Source of the DNA: Gammaproteobacteria bacterium
GTDB lineage: Bacteria; Pseudomonadota; Gammaproteobacteria; Ga0077536
NCBI GenBank assembly: GCA_030429865.1
Contig: JAUIFX010000018.1
Location: forward strand, 1-40,645
Reading direction: 5' to 3'
DNA: 40,645 bases
This document shows, one piece after another, positions 14,756 to 22,885 of the stretch (position 1 is the stretch's first letter; the number at the start of each line of letters is the position of its first letter). The position numbers and the translations under genes are program-made. Under the pieces are notes generated by a model, which was given only the letters and a program-made list of their open reading frames with translations, was not told where the DNA came from and did not search any database.

Positions 14756-15823
14756 ATGCGTGGAAAGACGTTGCTACGCCTGCTTGCGGGCACCTGGCTC
14801 GCGCTGCACCTCGCGCAAGGCATGGCGGACAACAACCCGGTCGACGAGCAGTGGTGGCCGAGCGAGTTCGGCGCGGATGACGAAGCGGGCGCGACGAACT
14901 ACATCACGCCGGCGAAGCGTGTCGCGGCGGCGCAGCTCGTGCGGCGCGGCGAGGTGGCGGCCCTGGGCATGCCCTATCACGCCCGCATTCCGCTCTTTCC
15001 GGGGCGCATCTTCTCGCTTTCCATCCCGGGCGGAGGCACGGCCACGCACGACCTGCCGTGGTCGGGCGAAGCCTACCGCCAGACCTTCATGGACGAACTC
15101 GTCACCGCCCAGATCGGCCAGGTCGGGACCCAGTTCGACTCGCTCGGTCACCCGATGATCCGCATCACCGGCAAGCGCGGCTGGGTCGATGGTGATTACC
15201 TCTATAACGGGCGGCGGCTGCAGGACATCGGCGGGCCGTACGGCTTGCAGAAGAACGGTACCGAGAAGGTCGGCTCGTTCTTCACCCGCGGCATCCTCAT
15301 CGACCTCGTCCGCCTCAAGGGGGGTAACCTGCCGATCGGCTATCCGATCACGATGGCCGACTACGAGGCGGCACTGAAACAGGCCGGTATCGACGATGCG
15401 CGCCAGGGCGACGTGGTGCTGTTCCGCACCGGCTGGAACGACCTGTGGCGTGACAACCTGGACAAGAGTGCCGCGCAGGCCGCCGCCGACAACGCGCGCT
15501 TCAACGCCGGCGGACCCGGCATCTCGCCGGAAGTCTGCGACCACCTCGCCAGCCGCAAAGTGGCCATGGTCGGTGCCGACAACTGGGGCATCGAACCGTA
15601 CGATTTCGAGGGCCAGGGCGAGTGGCCGACCCCGATCGGCGAGCTCGAGGAGTGGGCCTACTGCCACATGAACCTGTCCGCGCGGCGTGGCATCTACCTG
15701 TTCGAGAATCTCGATCTCAAGGAACTCGGCGAGCGCGGCCCCGGCGAGTTCCTGTTCAGCTGGGCACCGCTGAAGCTGGTCGGCGCCACCGGTTCACCGG
15801 GCAATCCGATCGCCGCGTGGTGA
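14756..15823 (+). CDS. Exported cyclase-family (kynurenine formamidase-like) hydrolase with altered metal motif
   Basis: The 355-residue protein has an N-terminal signal peptide (residues 1-24, ending near Gly-Met-Ala) and a cyclase domain (PF04199). The family metal-binding motif H-x-G-T-H-x-D-x-x-x-H appears as Q122-V-G-T-Q126-F-D128-S-L-G-H132, so two of the three histidines are glutamine. The rest of the domain is well kept (Y-L-Y-N-G-R-R-L, R-T-G-W, D-N-W-G-I-E, M-N-L). Family members hydrolyse amide or lactone bonds with bound Zn or Mn; the Gln variant may bind metal differently or be specific to this longer exported subgroup. ATG 14756 follows a ggggaggggg ribosome site. It lies 53 nt after the crotonase gene and may share its transcript. 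Confidence 0.83.
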   Translation: MRGKTLLRLLAGTWLALHLAQGMADNNPVDEQWWPSEFGADDEAGATNYITPAKRVAAAQLVRRGEVAALGMPYHARIPLFPGRIFSLSIPGGGTATHDLPWSGEAYRQTFMDELVTAQIGQVGTQFDSLGHPMIRITGKRGWVDGDYLYNGRRLQDIGGPYGLQKNGTEKVGSFFTRGILIDLVRLKGGNLPIGYPITMADYEAALKQAGIDDARQGDVVLFRTGWNDLWRDNLDKSAAQAAADNARFNAGGPGISPEVCDHLASRKVAMVGADNWGIEPYDFEGQGEWPTPIGELEEWAYCHMNLSARRGIYLFENLDLKELGERGPGEFLFSWAPLKLVGATGSPGNPIAAW

Positions 15824-15860
15824 GACGCCGGCGCGAAGCCCGGCCGCGGTCTCCCTGACC

Positions 15861-15891
15861 CCGGCGGCCCCGGCCGGGCGCAGGCCGCCGG
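15861..15891. terminator. Hairpin between cyclase-family gene and glcB (convergent)
   Basis: Positions 15861-15869 pair exactly with 15883-15891 (9 bp) around a 13-nt loop in the 86-nt gap between convergent genes. A short ctttc/tttc tract lies at 15907-15911. It probably ends transcription from one or both sides. Confidence 0.5.
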
Positions 15892-15909
15892 CCGGATCCG
15901 GGGTGGCTT

Positions 15910-18117
15910 TCAGCGGCCGCGCTCGGCCGCCTTCATCTCGATGCGGCGGCGATGCAGCACCGGTTCGGTGTAGCCGTTGGGGTGATGGACGCCGCCGAAG
16001 ACCAGCTCGCAGGCGGCCTGGAAGGCGATCGACTCGTCGAAGTTGGCCGACATCGGCTTGTAGTCCGGATCGCCCGCGTTCTGGCGGTCGACGACTTCGG
16101 CCATGCGCTTCAAGGTCTCGAGCACGTGCGTACGGCGCACGAAATCATGACGCAGCCAGTTGGCGACGTGCTGCGAGGAGATGCGCAGCGTCGCGCGGTC
16201 CTCCATCAGGCCGACGTCGTTGATGTCGGGCACCTTGGAGCAGCCGATGCCGAGTTCGACCCAGCGCACCACGTAGCCGAGGATGCCCTGGCAGTTGTTG
16301 TCCAGCTCCTGCTGGATGTCGCTCTCGCTGATGTTCTCCTCGCCGAGCAACGGGATGGTCAGGATGTCGTCGAGGCTGGCGCGCTTGCGGTGCTTGAGAC
16401 GATCCTGCACGTCGCTGACGAGCACCTTGTGGTAGTGCGTCGCGTGCAGGGTGGCGGCGGTCGGTGACGGCACCCAGGCAGTATTGGCGCCGGCTTCGAG
16501 ATGGGCCTGTTTGCCCTCGACCATCTCCTTCATGAGGTCGGGCTTGGGCCACATGCCCTTGCCGATCTGCGCCACGCCCTGCAGGCCGCAGGCGAGGCCG
16601 ATGTCGACGTTCCAGTTCTCGTAGGCCTTCATCCAGTTCTCGTGCTTCATCGCTTCCTTGCGCACCATCACGCCGGCTTCCATGGAGGTGTGGATCTCGT
16701 CACCGGTACGGTCGAGGAAGCCGGTGTTGATGAAGATGATGCGTTCGCGGGCCTCGCGGATGCAGGCCTTGAGGTTGACCGTGGTACGGCGCTCTTCGTC
16801 CATGATGCCGATCTTGAGCGTATTGCGCGGCAGCTTGAGCACGTCTTCGACCTTGGCGAACAGTTCGCAGGCGAACGCGACTTCCTCGGGGCCGTGCATC
16901 TTCGGCTTGACGATGTACATCGAGCCCTTGCGCGAGTTGCGCAGCTGGTTGAGTCCCTTCAGGTCGTACAGCGCGATGGTCGCGGTGATGACGGCATCGA
17001 GGATGCCCTCGGGCACTTCCTGGCCCTTGAGCAGCACCGCTTCGTTGGTCATCAGGTGGCCGACGTTGCGCACCAGCAGCAGCGAGCGCCCGTGCAAGGT
17101 CATCGGCTGGCCTTTCGGATCGAGGAAGTGCAGGTCGGGATTGAGCGTGCGCGTCATGCGCTTACCGTTCTTGAGGAACGTGTCGGTGAGATTGCCGCGC
17201 ATCAGTCCGAGCCAGTTGCGGTAGACCTCGGCCTTGTCTTCGCCATCGGCCGCCGCGACCGAGTCCTCGCAGTCCTGGATCGTCGTGACCGCCGATTCCA
17301 GCACGATGTCCTTGACGTGCGCGGGGTCATCCTTGCCGACCGGGTTGCTCGGGTCGATCTGGATGATGGCGTGCAGGTTGTGGTTCTCGAGCAGGATCTC
17401 GGCGGGCGCATCGGCACGGCCGTTGTAGCCGGCGAACTTCTCCGGCGCAGCGAGACCGGTGACGTTGCCGTCGGCGAGCTTCACCGCGAGCTGCGCATCG
17501 CGCACCGAATAGTCCACGGCATCCGCGTGCGAGCCCGTGGCGAGCGGCGCGATGGTATCGAGGAAGGCGCGTCCCCAGGCGATGACGCGGGCGCCGCGCA
17601 CCGGGTTGTAGGCGCCGCCCTTTTCGGCGCCGTCGGCTTCGTCGATGACGTCGGTGCCGTAGAGCGCATCGTAGAGCGAGCCCCAGCGCGCGTTGGTCGC
17701 GTTCAGGGCATAGCGCGCGTTCTTCACCGGCACGACCAGCTGCGGTCCGGCAATGCGTGCGATCTCGTCGTCGACGTTCTCCGTGCTGACGGTGAAATCG
17801 GGTCCCTCGGGCAGCAGGTAGCCGATGCGTTCGAGGAACTTCTTGTACTGCTCGTGATCGTGCGGCTTGTCGCTGCGCGCCTGGTGCCAGGTGTTGATCT
17901 CGGCCTGGATCTGATAGCGCTTCAGCAACAGGATGTTGTTCTTGGGCGCCATCTCGGTGATGACTTCCTCGAGCAGGGCCCAGAAAGCGCGCGCTTCCAT
18001 GCCGAGGTCCGGCAGGATCTCGTTGACCACGAGGTCGTGCAGCGGCACGGAGATTTCCAGGTCGCTGTCGGGGATGGTGATGTGGGACGTTGCCGTGTTG
18101 AGGAGGCCGGAACTCAT
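15910..18117 (-). CDS. glcB: Malate synthase G
   Basis: A 735-residue malate synthase of the G form (E. coli GlcB has 723). It condenses glyoxylate with acetyl-CoA to malate in the glyoxylate bypass and glycolate use. Visible family segments include [10 protein letters not shown] and R-M-T-R-T-L-N-P-D, and [10 protein letters not shown] holds the arginine equivalent to E. coli Arg338. [14 protein letters not shown] and [13 protein letters not shown] follow, the latter with the catalytic aspartate equivalent to Asp631. The start M-S-S-G-L-L at 18117 gives the expected length; the frame extends to 18213 without conservation. No isocitrate lyase gene is in the window. The gene is monocistronic with a 362-nt upstream gap. 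Confidence 0.97.
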   Translation of the reverse strand: MSSGLLNTATSHITIPDSDLEISVPLHDLVVNEILPDLGMEARAFWALLEEVITEMAPKNNILLLKRYQIQAEINTWHQARSDKPHDHEQYKKFLERIGYLLPEGPDFTVSTENVDDEIARIAGPQLVVPVKNARYALNATNARWGSLYDALYGTDVIDEADGAEKGGAYNPVRGARVIAWGRAFLDTIAPLATGSHADAVDYSVRDAQLAVKLADGNVTGLAAPEKFAGYNGRADAPAEILLENHNLHAIIQIDPSNPVGKDDPAHVKDIVLESAVTTIQDCEDSVAAADGEDKAEVYRNWLGLMRGNLTDTFLKNGKRMTRTLNPDLHFLDPKGQPMTLHGRSLLLVRNVGHLMTNEAVLLKGQEVPEGILDAVITATIALYDLKGLNQLRNSRKGSMYIVKPKMHGPEEVAFACELFAKVEDVLKLPRNTLKIGIMDEERRTTVNLKACIREARERIIFINTGFLDRTGDEIHTSMEAGVMVRKEAMKHENWMKAYENWNVDIGLACGLQGVAQIGKGMWPKPDLMKEMVEGKQAHLEAGANTAWVPSPTAATLHATHYHKVLVSDVQDRLKHRKRASLDDILTIPLLGEENISESDIQQELDNNCQGILGYVVRWVELGIGCSKVPDINDVGLMEDRATLRISSQHVANWLRHDFVRRTHVLETLKRMAEVVDRQNAGDPDYKPMSANFDESIAFQAACELVFGGVHHPNGYTEPVLHRRRIEMKAAERGR

Positions 18118-18238
18118 GATGCGTAAACCTTGCGTTCTTGCTGCGATGGGCACGCCGTCAGGCCGCGACGAGGGTCGCGAGGTCGGCGCGTCGTGTCGTG
18201 GTAGCTGCCGCACCCGGGCGGCAGCGCTGGAGGGCGCT

Positions 18239-18244
18239 ATTTTA
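18239..18244 (-). promoter_or_regulatory. Candidate -10 box (TAAAAT) for glcB
   Basis: On the minus strand the hexamer TAAAAT matches the sigma-70 -10 consensus at five of six positions and is the only AT-rich hexamer close to glcB in this GC-rich gap. No good -35 lies 16-18 nt upstream. It would give a leader of about 115 nt. Confidence 0.3.
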
Positions 18245-18421
18245 GGGCCTGTTGATCGTTCCTGCCTCCGGCGCGCCGTGACCGGGCGTACGCGCCGCCG
18301 CGTCTGCCGGTACTCCGCGGCGGGCTGAGGCAGGCGAGCGTCGACGCGCGCGTGGTGTTGGGCGTTCGCGCGTCGAATTGTGAATGATTGTCAACGCGCC
18401 GCGAAACCGGCGTGCGGGGGG

Positions 18422-18442
18422 CGCGGCGGCCAGGCCGCCGCG
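18422..18442 (-). terminator. Hairpin downstream of the VPLPA-type protein gene
   Basis: Positions 18422-18430 pair with 18434-18442 (9 bp, three-base loop), about 38 nt beyond the stop codon of the minus-strand gene ending at 18480. It is very GC-rich and has no T tract. Confidence 0.45.
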
Positions 18443-18479
18443 GGGCAGCGAAAGCGGGGAGCGCTCGCCGGCGCTTGCG

Positions 18480-19028
18480 TCAGCGCCCCGCGCGGCGTCG
18501 CAGCAGCGCGCCCGCGGCGGGCAGGAAGACCAGCCAGGCCGCCGGCAGCGGGATCGGCGCGGCAGCGACGGTGAATTCCAGGGTGTAGCCGACGCCCTGC
18601 AGGTTGGTCAGGGCGACGGTGTAGTCACCGCCGGCCAGCGCGCCGCTGCTGAACGGGTCGATGCCGTTGAACGGCGAGGCGCCGAGGTTGCCGCTGTTGA
18701 AGAATCCGTCCCCGATCTGCCCGCCGGGCGGCGCGAACTCCTGTGCGTACAGGCCGATGAACGTGTTACCGGCGCCGCTCCAGCCGCTCAGCGTGATCGC
18801 CTCGAGCAGGCCGTCGACGTTGAACGAGAAGAAGTCGTTGTTGTCGCTCGCGCCGAGCTGGCCGCTGACGCTGTGGCTGCCGGGTGCGAAATCGCCGAGC
18901 AGCGTCGGCGTCGCGCCGAGGTTGGAGAAGTCCGCGCCCTCGTTGAACACGGCGGCGGCGGCCCCCGGCGCGATGCTGGCGAGCAGTACAGCGACGAGGA
19001 TGGTCAGCGGCTGGCGGGAGGCTTCCAT
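18480..19028 (-). CDS. Exported protein with VPLPA-type PEP-CTERM-like sorting signal
   Basis: The 182-residue protein has an N-terminal signal peptide (residues 1-25, ending Ala-Ala-Ala-Ala). The middle is rich in Gly, Asn, Asp and Ser, with motifs such as G-A-S-D-N-N-D-F-F-S-F-N-V-D that resemble bacterial pre-peptidase C-terminal-like beta domains. The C-terminal 26 residues read A-P-I-P-L-P-A-A-W, then a hydrophobic stretch, and end in L-R-R-R-A-G-R. This is the tripartite VPLPA variant of PEP-CTERM signals, processed by exosortase/archaeosortase-type enzymes. None is encoded in this window. It is likely a surface or extracellular-matrix protein. ATG 19028 is chosen because it sits directly before the signal peptide; its ribosome site is weak. 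Confidence 0.83.
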   Translation of the reverse strand: MEASRQPLTILVAVLLASIAPGAAAAVFNEGADFSNLGATPTLLGDFAPGSHSVSGQLGASDNNDFFSFNVDGLLEAITLSGWSGAGNTFIGLYAQEFAPPGGQIGDGFFNSGNLGASPFNGIDPFSSGALAGGDYTVALTNLQGVGYTLEFTVAAAPIPLPAAWLVFLPAAGALLRRRAGR

Positions 19029-19116
19029 GGCGGCATGGTGCTCATGAGTAACTGGGTTGCACGAATGCTGGCACAACCTCCCGGTGCTGACAATGACGAC
19101 ATCCTGCCACGGTAGC

Positions 19117-19142
19117 CGCCGGCCGCCGCGCAACGGCCGGCG
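19117..19142. promoter_or_regulatory. 9-bp inverted repeat in the VPLPA/CASTOR divergent region
   Basis: Positions 19117-19125 pair exactly with 19134-19142, with an 8-nt spacer. It lies between the divergent genes starting at 19028 and 19277. It may be an operator or a leader hairpin. The rest of this 248-nt gap shows no clear promoter. Confidence 0.3.
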
Positions 19143-19276
19143 TTCGCGCCACCGTCGCCGTGGCCAGGCGCGCCCGGGGCGTGCTCCGCCGCGTCGCCGG
19201 CCCTGCCCGATCCGGTGTACTCTGGCTGTCCGACGATCGCCAGGCCCTGCGCACCGAGCCGCGTCCTTCCCACCCC

Positions 19277-21289
19277 ATGGCCACTTCCCGCAAGCCGCCA
19301 CCCCGACGCGACGAGCCACCCGCGACGCCCGGCCTCGTGCCCAACCTCGACCAGGGACTCGGCTACCTGCTGCGCGTGCCCGCGCACATCCGGCGCATGA
19401 CCAGCCCCATGCTCAGGGTGCGTCATTTCGTGCAGTTCATGCTCGAACGCCTGATCCTGCGCGGCGCGATCGCGCGGCTGCTGGTCATCGCCGCTGCCAT
19501 CGCCCTGGTCGCCGCGACCGGGGGCGTGCTCGCCTACCTCCTGACCGGCGCCTTCGATTCGCCGCTCGCCTCGATCTGGTGGGCCTTTCTGCGCATCACC
19601 GATCCGGGCTATCTCGGCGACGACGAGGGCACCTGGCTGCGCGTGATCTCGGTGACGATGACCGTCGGCGGCCTGGTGCTGCTGCTCGGCGCGCTGATCG
19701 CGATCATGACCCAGTGGCTCAACCAGACCATCGAGGAACTCGAACAGGGGTTGTCACCCATCGTGATGAAGCATCACGTGCTGGTTCTCGGCTGGTCGCG
19801 GCGTACGCCCGCCATCGTCGAACAGCTGGTCAGCAGCGAGGGACGCGTGCAGCGCTTTCTCGACACCTTCGGCGGACGGCGCCTGAAGATCGTGATCCTC
19901 GTCGAAGCCATCGGCCCGGCGCTGGTGCAGGAACTCAAGGACCGCCTGGGTCCTTACTGGCGCCCGGGGCAGGTCATCCTGCGCTCGGGCAGCGCGGTGC
20001 GCCTGGAACATCTCGAACGCGTCGATTTCCGCCACGCCGCGGTCGTGGTGCTGGCCGCCGAGGCCACGCGCGGCGGCGACGAGACGGTGATCAAGACCCT
20101 GACCACCGCGGCCACGGCGCCGGTCGGCCCATGGCCGCTGGTGGTGGCGGAGATCCTCGAACCGGATCATCTCACGGCCGGCGTGAAGGCTTACCCGGGG
20201 CCCGCGGAGATCATCCCGACAGGCCTGCTCAGCAGCCGCGCGCTGATGCAGACGGCGCGCTACCCGGGCGTCGGACGCGTGGTCGAGGACCTGTTCGACC
20301 AGGACGGCGTCCAGGTCTTCCTGCACGACACCGTGACGCAGACCGGCATCGCGCTCGCCGACCTGATGTATTGCTTCGATTCGGGTGTGCCGCTCGGCGT
20401 GGTGCGCGCCTCGCCGCGCGAGTTCGTGCCGCTGCTCGCCCCCGGCGCGCGCGTCGAGGCGGGCGATCTCGTGGCCGTGCTCGGCCACGATTTCGAATCG
20501 AGCCGTCCGCGCGGCAACCCGGGACCCGACACCGGCACGCCGCGTCCGCCGCCGCGGCCGCGCGCGGCCGTGCCGCGCCGGCGCATGCTCATCGTCGGCT
20601 GGAACAACACCGTGCCGTCGCTGCTCGCCGAATGCGATGGCTATGCCGAGGAGTTCAGCGCCGTCGACGTCGCTTCGCTGATGCCGGCCGCAGAGCGCGA
20701 ACGCGTGCTCGCGCGCAAGAACATTGCACTGACGCATATCGAGCACCGCCAGCTCGAATGCGACATCACCACCCGCGCCGAACTCGAACGGCTCGAACCG
20801 GCTGCCTACGATGTCATCATGCTCGTGCCGAGCGACTGGCGCGGCAGTGCCGAACAGGCCGACGCGCGCAACCTGCTCGGCTACCTCATGCTCGAAGAAC
20901 TGCTCGCACTCGCACCGCGCCGTCCGCATGTCATCGTCGAAGCCATGGACGAAGCGAGTGCGGCGCTGTTCACCGGGCCCGACGTCGAGTTGATGGTCAC
21001 GCCCAAGCTGCGCAGCCACATCCTCGCCCAGGTCGCGCTGAGGCGCGATCTGAATACCGTGTTCGAGCATCTGCTGGGCGTCGGCGGCGCCGAGATCAGC
21101 CTGCGCGAGAGCGGCCCGTTCGCGGCCGTGGCGGACTTCTACGCGTTGCAGCAGCGTCTCGCGCGCGATGGACAGATCGCACTCGGCGTGCTGCGCGCGG
21201 ATGGCGTGTCGGATCTGAATCCGCCCAAGCGTGCGCCGCTCGCGCTCGCGCCGGACGATCGCGTCGTGGTGCTGACGCTCGCGATCTGA
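19277..21289 (+). CDS. CASTOR/POLLUX-related ion channel protein
   Basis: A 670-residue membrane protein with a cytoplasmic N-terminus, a membrane helix at ~66-90, a pore-loop region (S-I-W-W-A-F-L-R-I-T-D-P-G-Y, residues 99-112) and a second helix at ~122-146. Two RCK-like Rossmann regulatory domains follow: the first from residue ~166 (H-H-V-L-V-L-G-W-S), the second from ~435 (R-R-M-L-I-V-G-W-N). A Pro/Arg-rich linker (~415-435) joins them. This is the build of plant CASTOR/POLLUX channels and their bacterial relatives, distinct from Trk/Ktr systems. Ion specificity cannot be read from the filter region, which differs from the K+ channel T-x-G-Y-G. ATG 19277 starts the conserved part. Confidence 0.87.
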   Translation: MATSRKPPPRRDEPPATPGLVPNLDQGLGYLLRVPAHIRRMTSPMLRVRHFVQFMLERLILRGAIARLLVIAAAIALVAATGGVLAYLLTGAFDSPLASIWWAFLRITDPGYLGDDEGTWLRVISVTMTVGGLVLLLGALIAIMTQWLNQTIEELEQGLSPIVMKHHVLVLGWSRRTPAIVEQLVSSEGRVQRFLDTFGGRRLKIVILVEAIGPALVQELKDRLGPYWRPGQVILRSGSAVRLEHLERVDFRHAAVVVLAAEATRGGDETVIKTLTTAATAPVGPWPLVVAEILEPDHLTAGVKAYPGPAEIIPTGLLSSRALMQTARYPGVGRVVEDLFDQDGVQVFLHDTVTQTGIALADLMYCFDSGVPLGVVRASPREFVPLLAPGARVEAGDLVAVLGHDFESSRPRGNPGPDTGTPRPPPRPRAAVPRRRMLIVGWNNTVPSLLAECDGYAEEFSAVDVASLMPAAERERVLARKNIALTHIEHRQLECDITTRAELERLEPAAYDVIMLVPSDWRGSAEQADARNLLGYLMLEELLALAPRRPHVIVEAMDEASAALFTGPDVELMVTPKLRSHILAQVALRRDLNTVFEHLLGVGGAEISLRESGPFAAVADFYALQQRLARDGQIALGVLRADGVSDLNPPKRAPLALAPDDRVVVLTLAI

Positions 21290-21311
21290 GATACGCCGCG
21301 GCCACGCGCGT

Positions 21312-21782
21312 TCACGGGCCGGCCGTTTCCTCGCGCAGCCGTGCACGGATGCGCATCAGCAGCTTGCCGAACGCGTTCTCGCCGCGGCCGTCGCGCCCGC
21401 AACCCCAGAAGAAGTCGAACGTGCTGCACTCGATGATCGGCTGCTCGCCGGTTTCCAACAGGCGCGTCGCCACGGCTTCGTGCGCGCGGCACTTGGTGTA
21501 CATCGCGCGTGTCATGTAGACCACCCGGTTCTTCTTCCAGTCGGCACGGCGGCGGCGCAGCCAGGCATGGCCGAGCTTGCGCGCCGCGTCGGGATGCGCG
21601 GCTTCGCGGATGCGCGCGAAGTGCGCGCCCGGGGGAAACTTCATCGCCTGGTAATAGTGCTCGGCGGACAGCCAGTCGAGTTCGTCGAGCCGGAAGCCAT
21701 GCGGCGAGCTGGTGCCGAGCAGCTCGTAGGGATCGTCGCGCACGATCAGCACCGCGTCTTCGGGTGGTCCGCCGCCGAACAT
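21312..21782 (-). CDS. NADAR family protein (YbiA-like, DUF1768)
   Basis: The 156-residue protein matches the NADAR fold (PF08719). The central S-A-E-H-Y-Y-Q-A-M-K-F segment (residues ~39-49) and the C-terminal F-W-G-C-G-R-D-G-R-G-E-N-A-F-G-K-L-L-M (about 124-142) are family hallmarks. E. coli YbiA is an N-glycosidase linked to removal of reactive riboflavin intermediates, and other members strip ADP-ribose from nucleic acids or proteins. The glutamate in the A-E-H-Y motif and the Trp-Gly-x-Gly loop needed for catalysis are present. ATG 21782 follows a ggggga site. It is convergent with the ion channel gene (22-nt gap) and codirectional with the LysR gene upstream (30 nt), possibly one transcript. 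Confidence 0.88.
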   Translation of the reverse strand: MFGGGPPEDAVLIVRDDPYELLGTSSPHGFRLDELDWLSAEHYYQAMKFPPGAHFARIREAAHPDAARKLGHAWLRRRRADWKKNRVVYMTRAMYTKCRAHEAVATRLLETGEQPIIECSTFDFFWGCGRDGRGENAFGKLLMRIRARLREETAGP

Positions 21783-21812
21783 TGCCGGTTCCCCCGTGCG
21801 CCCCTGCCGCGT

Positions 21813-22748
21813 TCAGCCGGCCGCCGCGGCCGGGCGGCTGCCGAGGACCTCGACGAGGACGTGCTCGAACAACTCGATGACCTGCGTGCGCGGACGGTGC
21901 GGCGCGCGTGCATAGCTCAGGTGATGCGGCGGCATCTGCACGGCATCGCGCAGCAGCGCGAATTCATCGCCGAGGCAGGCGAAGCCCGGATCGGGATGCA
22001 TCATCGGCAGAAAGGCATCGGTCGCGTTCAGCAGCGCCCGGATCAGTTCGATGTTGTTCGTGATGTAGTGCGGCTTGAGGCGCGGCAGGGCATGGCGCGC
22101 GTAGCGCTGCGCAATGTCGGAGTAGGTCGGCTCGACGCTCTCGGGCAGGATCAGCGGGTAGGCGAGCACATCGCGCTCGGAGGGTCGCGGCAACGTGGTC
22201 AGTGGATGATCGCGGCGCACCATGCAAGCGAAGTAGAGCGGGGTGAGCGTCACCAGTTCGAGATCGCGCCAGCGCCCGAGATAGCTCGAGGAACCGATGA
22301 CGAGGTCGATCTCACCGTGCAGCAGGCGTGGGCAGAGGCTCTGGTCGGAGGCGTGGACGGTCTCGATCGCGACGTCCGGGTGGCGCCGCGCGAACGCGAG
22401 CAGCGCGCCCATGGCGTGGGTGCCGGTAGCGGCGACGCCGAGCCGCAGGCGACCGCTGACGCGGTTCGGGCCGGCGGAAATCTCCGACACCATGTCGTCG
22501 ACATCGGCCAGTACGCGCTTGGCCCGCGCCACGAACAGGCGTCCGGCCTCGGTCATTTCGATGCCGCGCGGCAGGCGGTCGAACAGCCGCTGGCCGAGCG
22601 CCCCCTCGACCTCGGCGACGGTGCGCGAGACGGCCGACTGCGTCAGCCCCAGCGTCTGTGCTGCGGTGGTGATGGCCTGGGCGCGCGCAACCTCGACGAC
22701 GGTGCGCATGCGGCGCAGGTCAATGGCGGCGGCGCTGGCGTTGGTCAT
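21813..22748 (-). CDS. LysR family transcriptional regulator
   Basis: A 311-residue LysR-type regulator. The N-terminal winged helix-turn-helix spans residues ~10-70 (A-A-Q-T-L-G-L-T-Q-S-A-V-S-R-T-V-A-E-V-E), and the effector-binding periplasmic-binding-protein-like domain spans ~97-300. Such proteins sense small molecules and usually control a divergent gene. Here the divergent gene encodes a Tat-exported DUF1329 protein, 137 nt away. A T-N11-A sequence with TC/GA ends at 22749-22763 abuts the start codon and is a candidate autoregulatory site. The C-terminus mentions no metal or Fe-S ligand. The inducer is unknown. Confidence 0.92.
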   Translation of the reverse strand: MTNASAAAIDLRRMRTVVEVARAQAITTAAQTLGLTQSAVSRTVAEVEGALGQRLFDRLPRGIEMTEAGRLFVARAKRVLADVDDMVSEISAGPNRVSGRLRLGVAATGTHAMGALLAFARRHPDVAIETVHASDQSLCPRLLHGEIDLVIGSSSYLGRWRDLELVTLTPLYFACMVRRDHPLTTLPRPSERDVLAYPLILPESVEPTYSDIAQRYARHALPRLKPHYITNNIELIRALLNATDAFLPMMHPDPGFACLGDEFALLRDAVQMPPHHLSYARAPHRPRTQVIELFEHVLVEVLGSRPAAAAG

Positions 22749-22763
22749 TCGAAAATTTCATGA
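22749..22763. promoter_or_regulatory. Candidate LysR box (T-N11-A) in the LysR/DUF1329 divergent region
   Basis: The 15-bp sequence has TC and GA ends and contains the small palindrome gaaaatttc (22751-22759). It abuts the LysR start codon. A perfect TTGACA lies at 22783-22788 on the plus strand, a possible -35 for the DUF1329 gene, but no good -10 follows 17 nt later. Confidence 0.35.
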
Positions 22764-22885
22764 TTCCAGAACAAGGCATCGTTTGACATTATGCCAGCAT
22801 CGTCGCAGCGTGGCCCGTGCAGCGCCTGCCTGCGTCGCAGGTCAGCCCGGGCAATCGCCGGCACGTGCCGGACAGGGGAGAAACG

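Larger units (their letters stand above)
18118..18479. other. 362-nt gene-free region between glcB and the VPLPA-type protein gene
   Basis: No credible gene is seen. The part next to glcB holds its leader and candidate -10 box. An AT-rich near-dyad at 18378-18394 (TTG...CAA, 12 of 17 positions agreeing with its own complement) also contains a perfect TTGACA on the minus strand (18389-18394). It stands out against the GC-rich surroundings and may be a regulator site or -35 element. The rest is unremarkable GC-rich sequence. Confidence 0.5.

Noticed and set aside
16501-18126. 541-codon plus-strand frame opposite malate synthase G
   Set aside because: glcB is unmistakable on the minus strand; the plus frame shows no protein family features.
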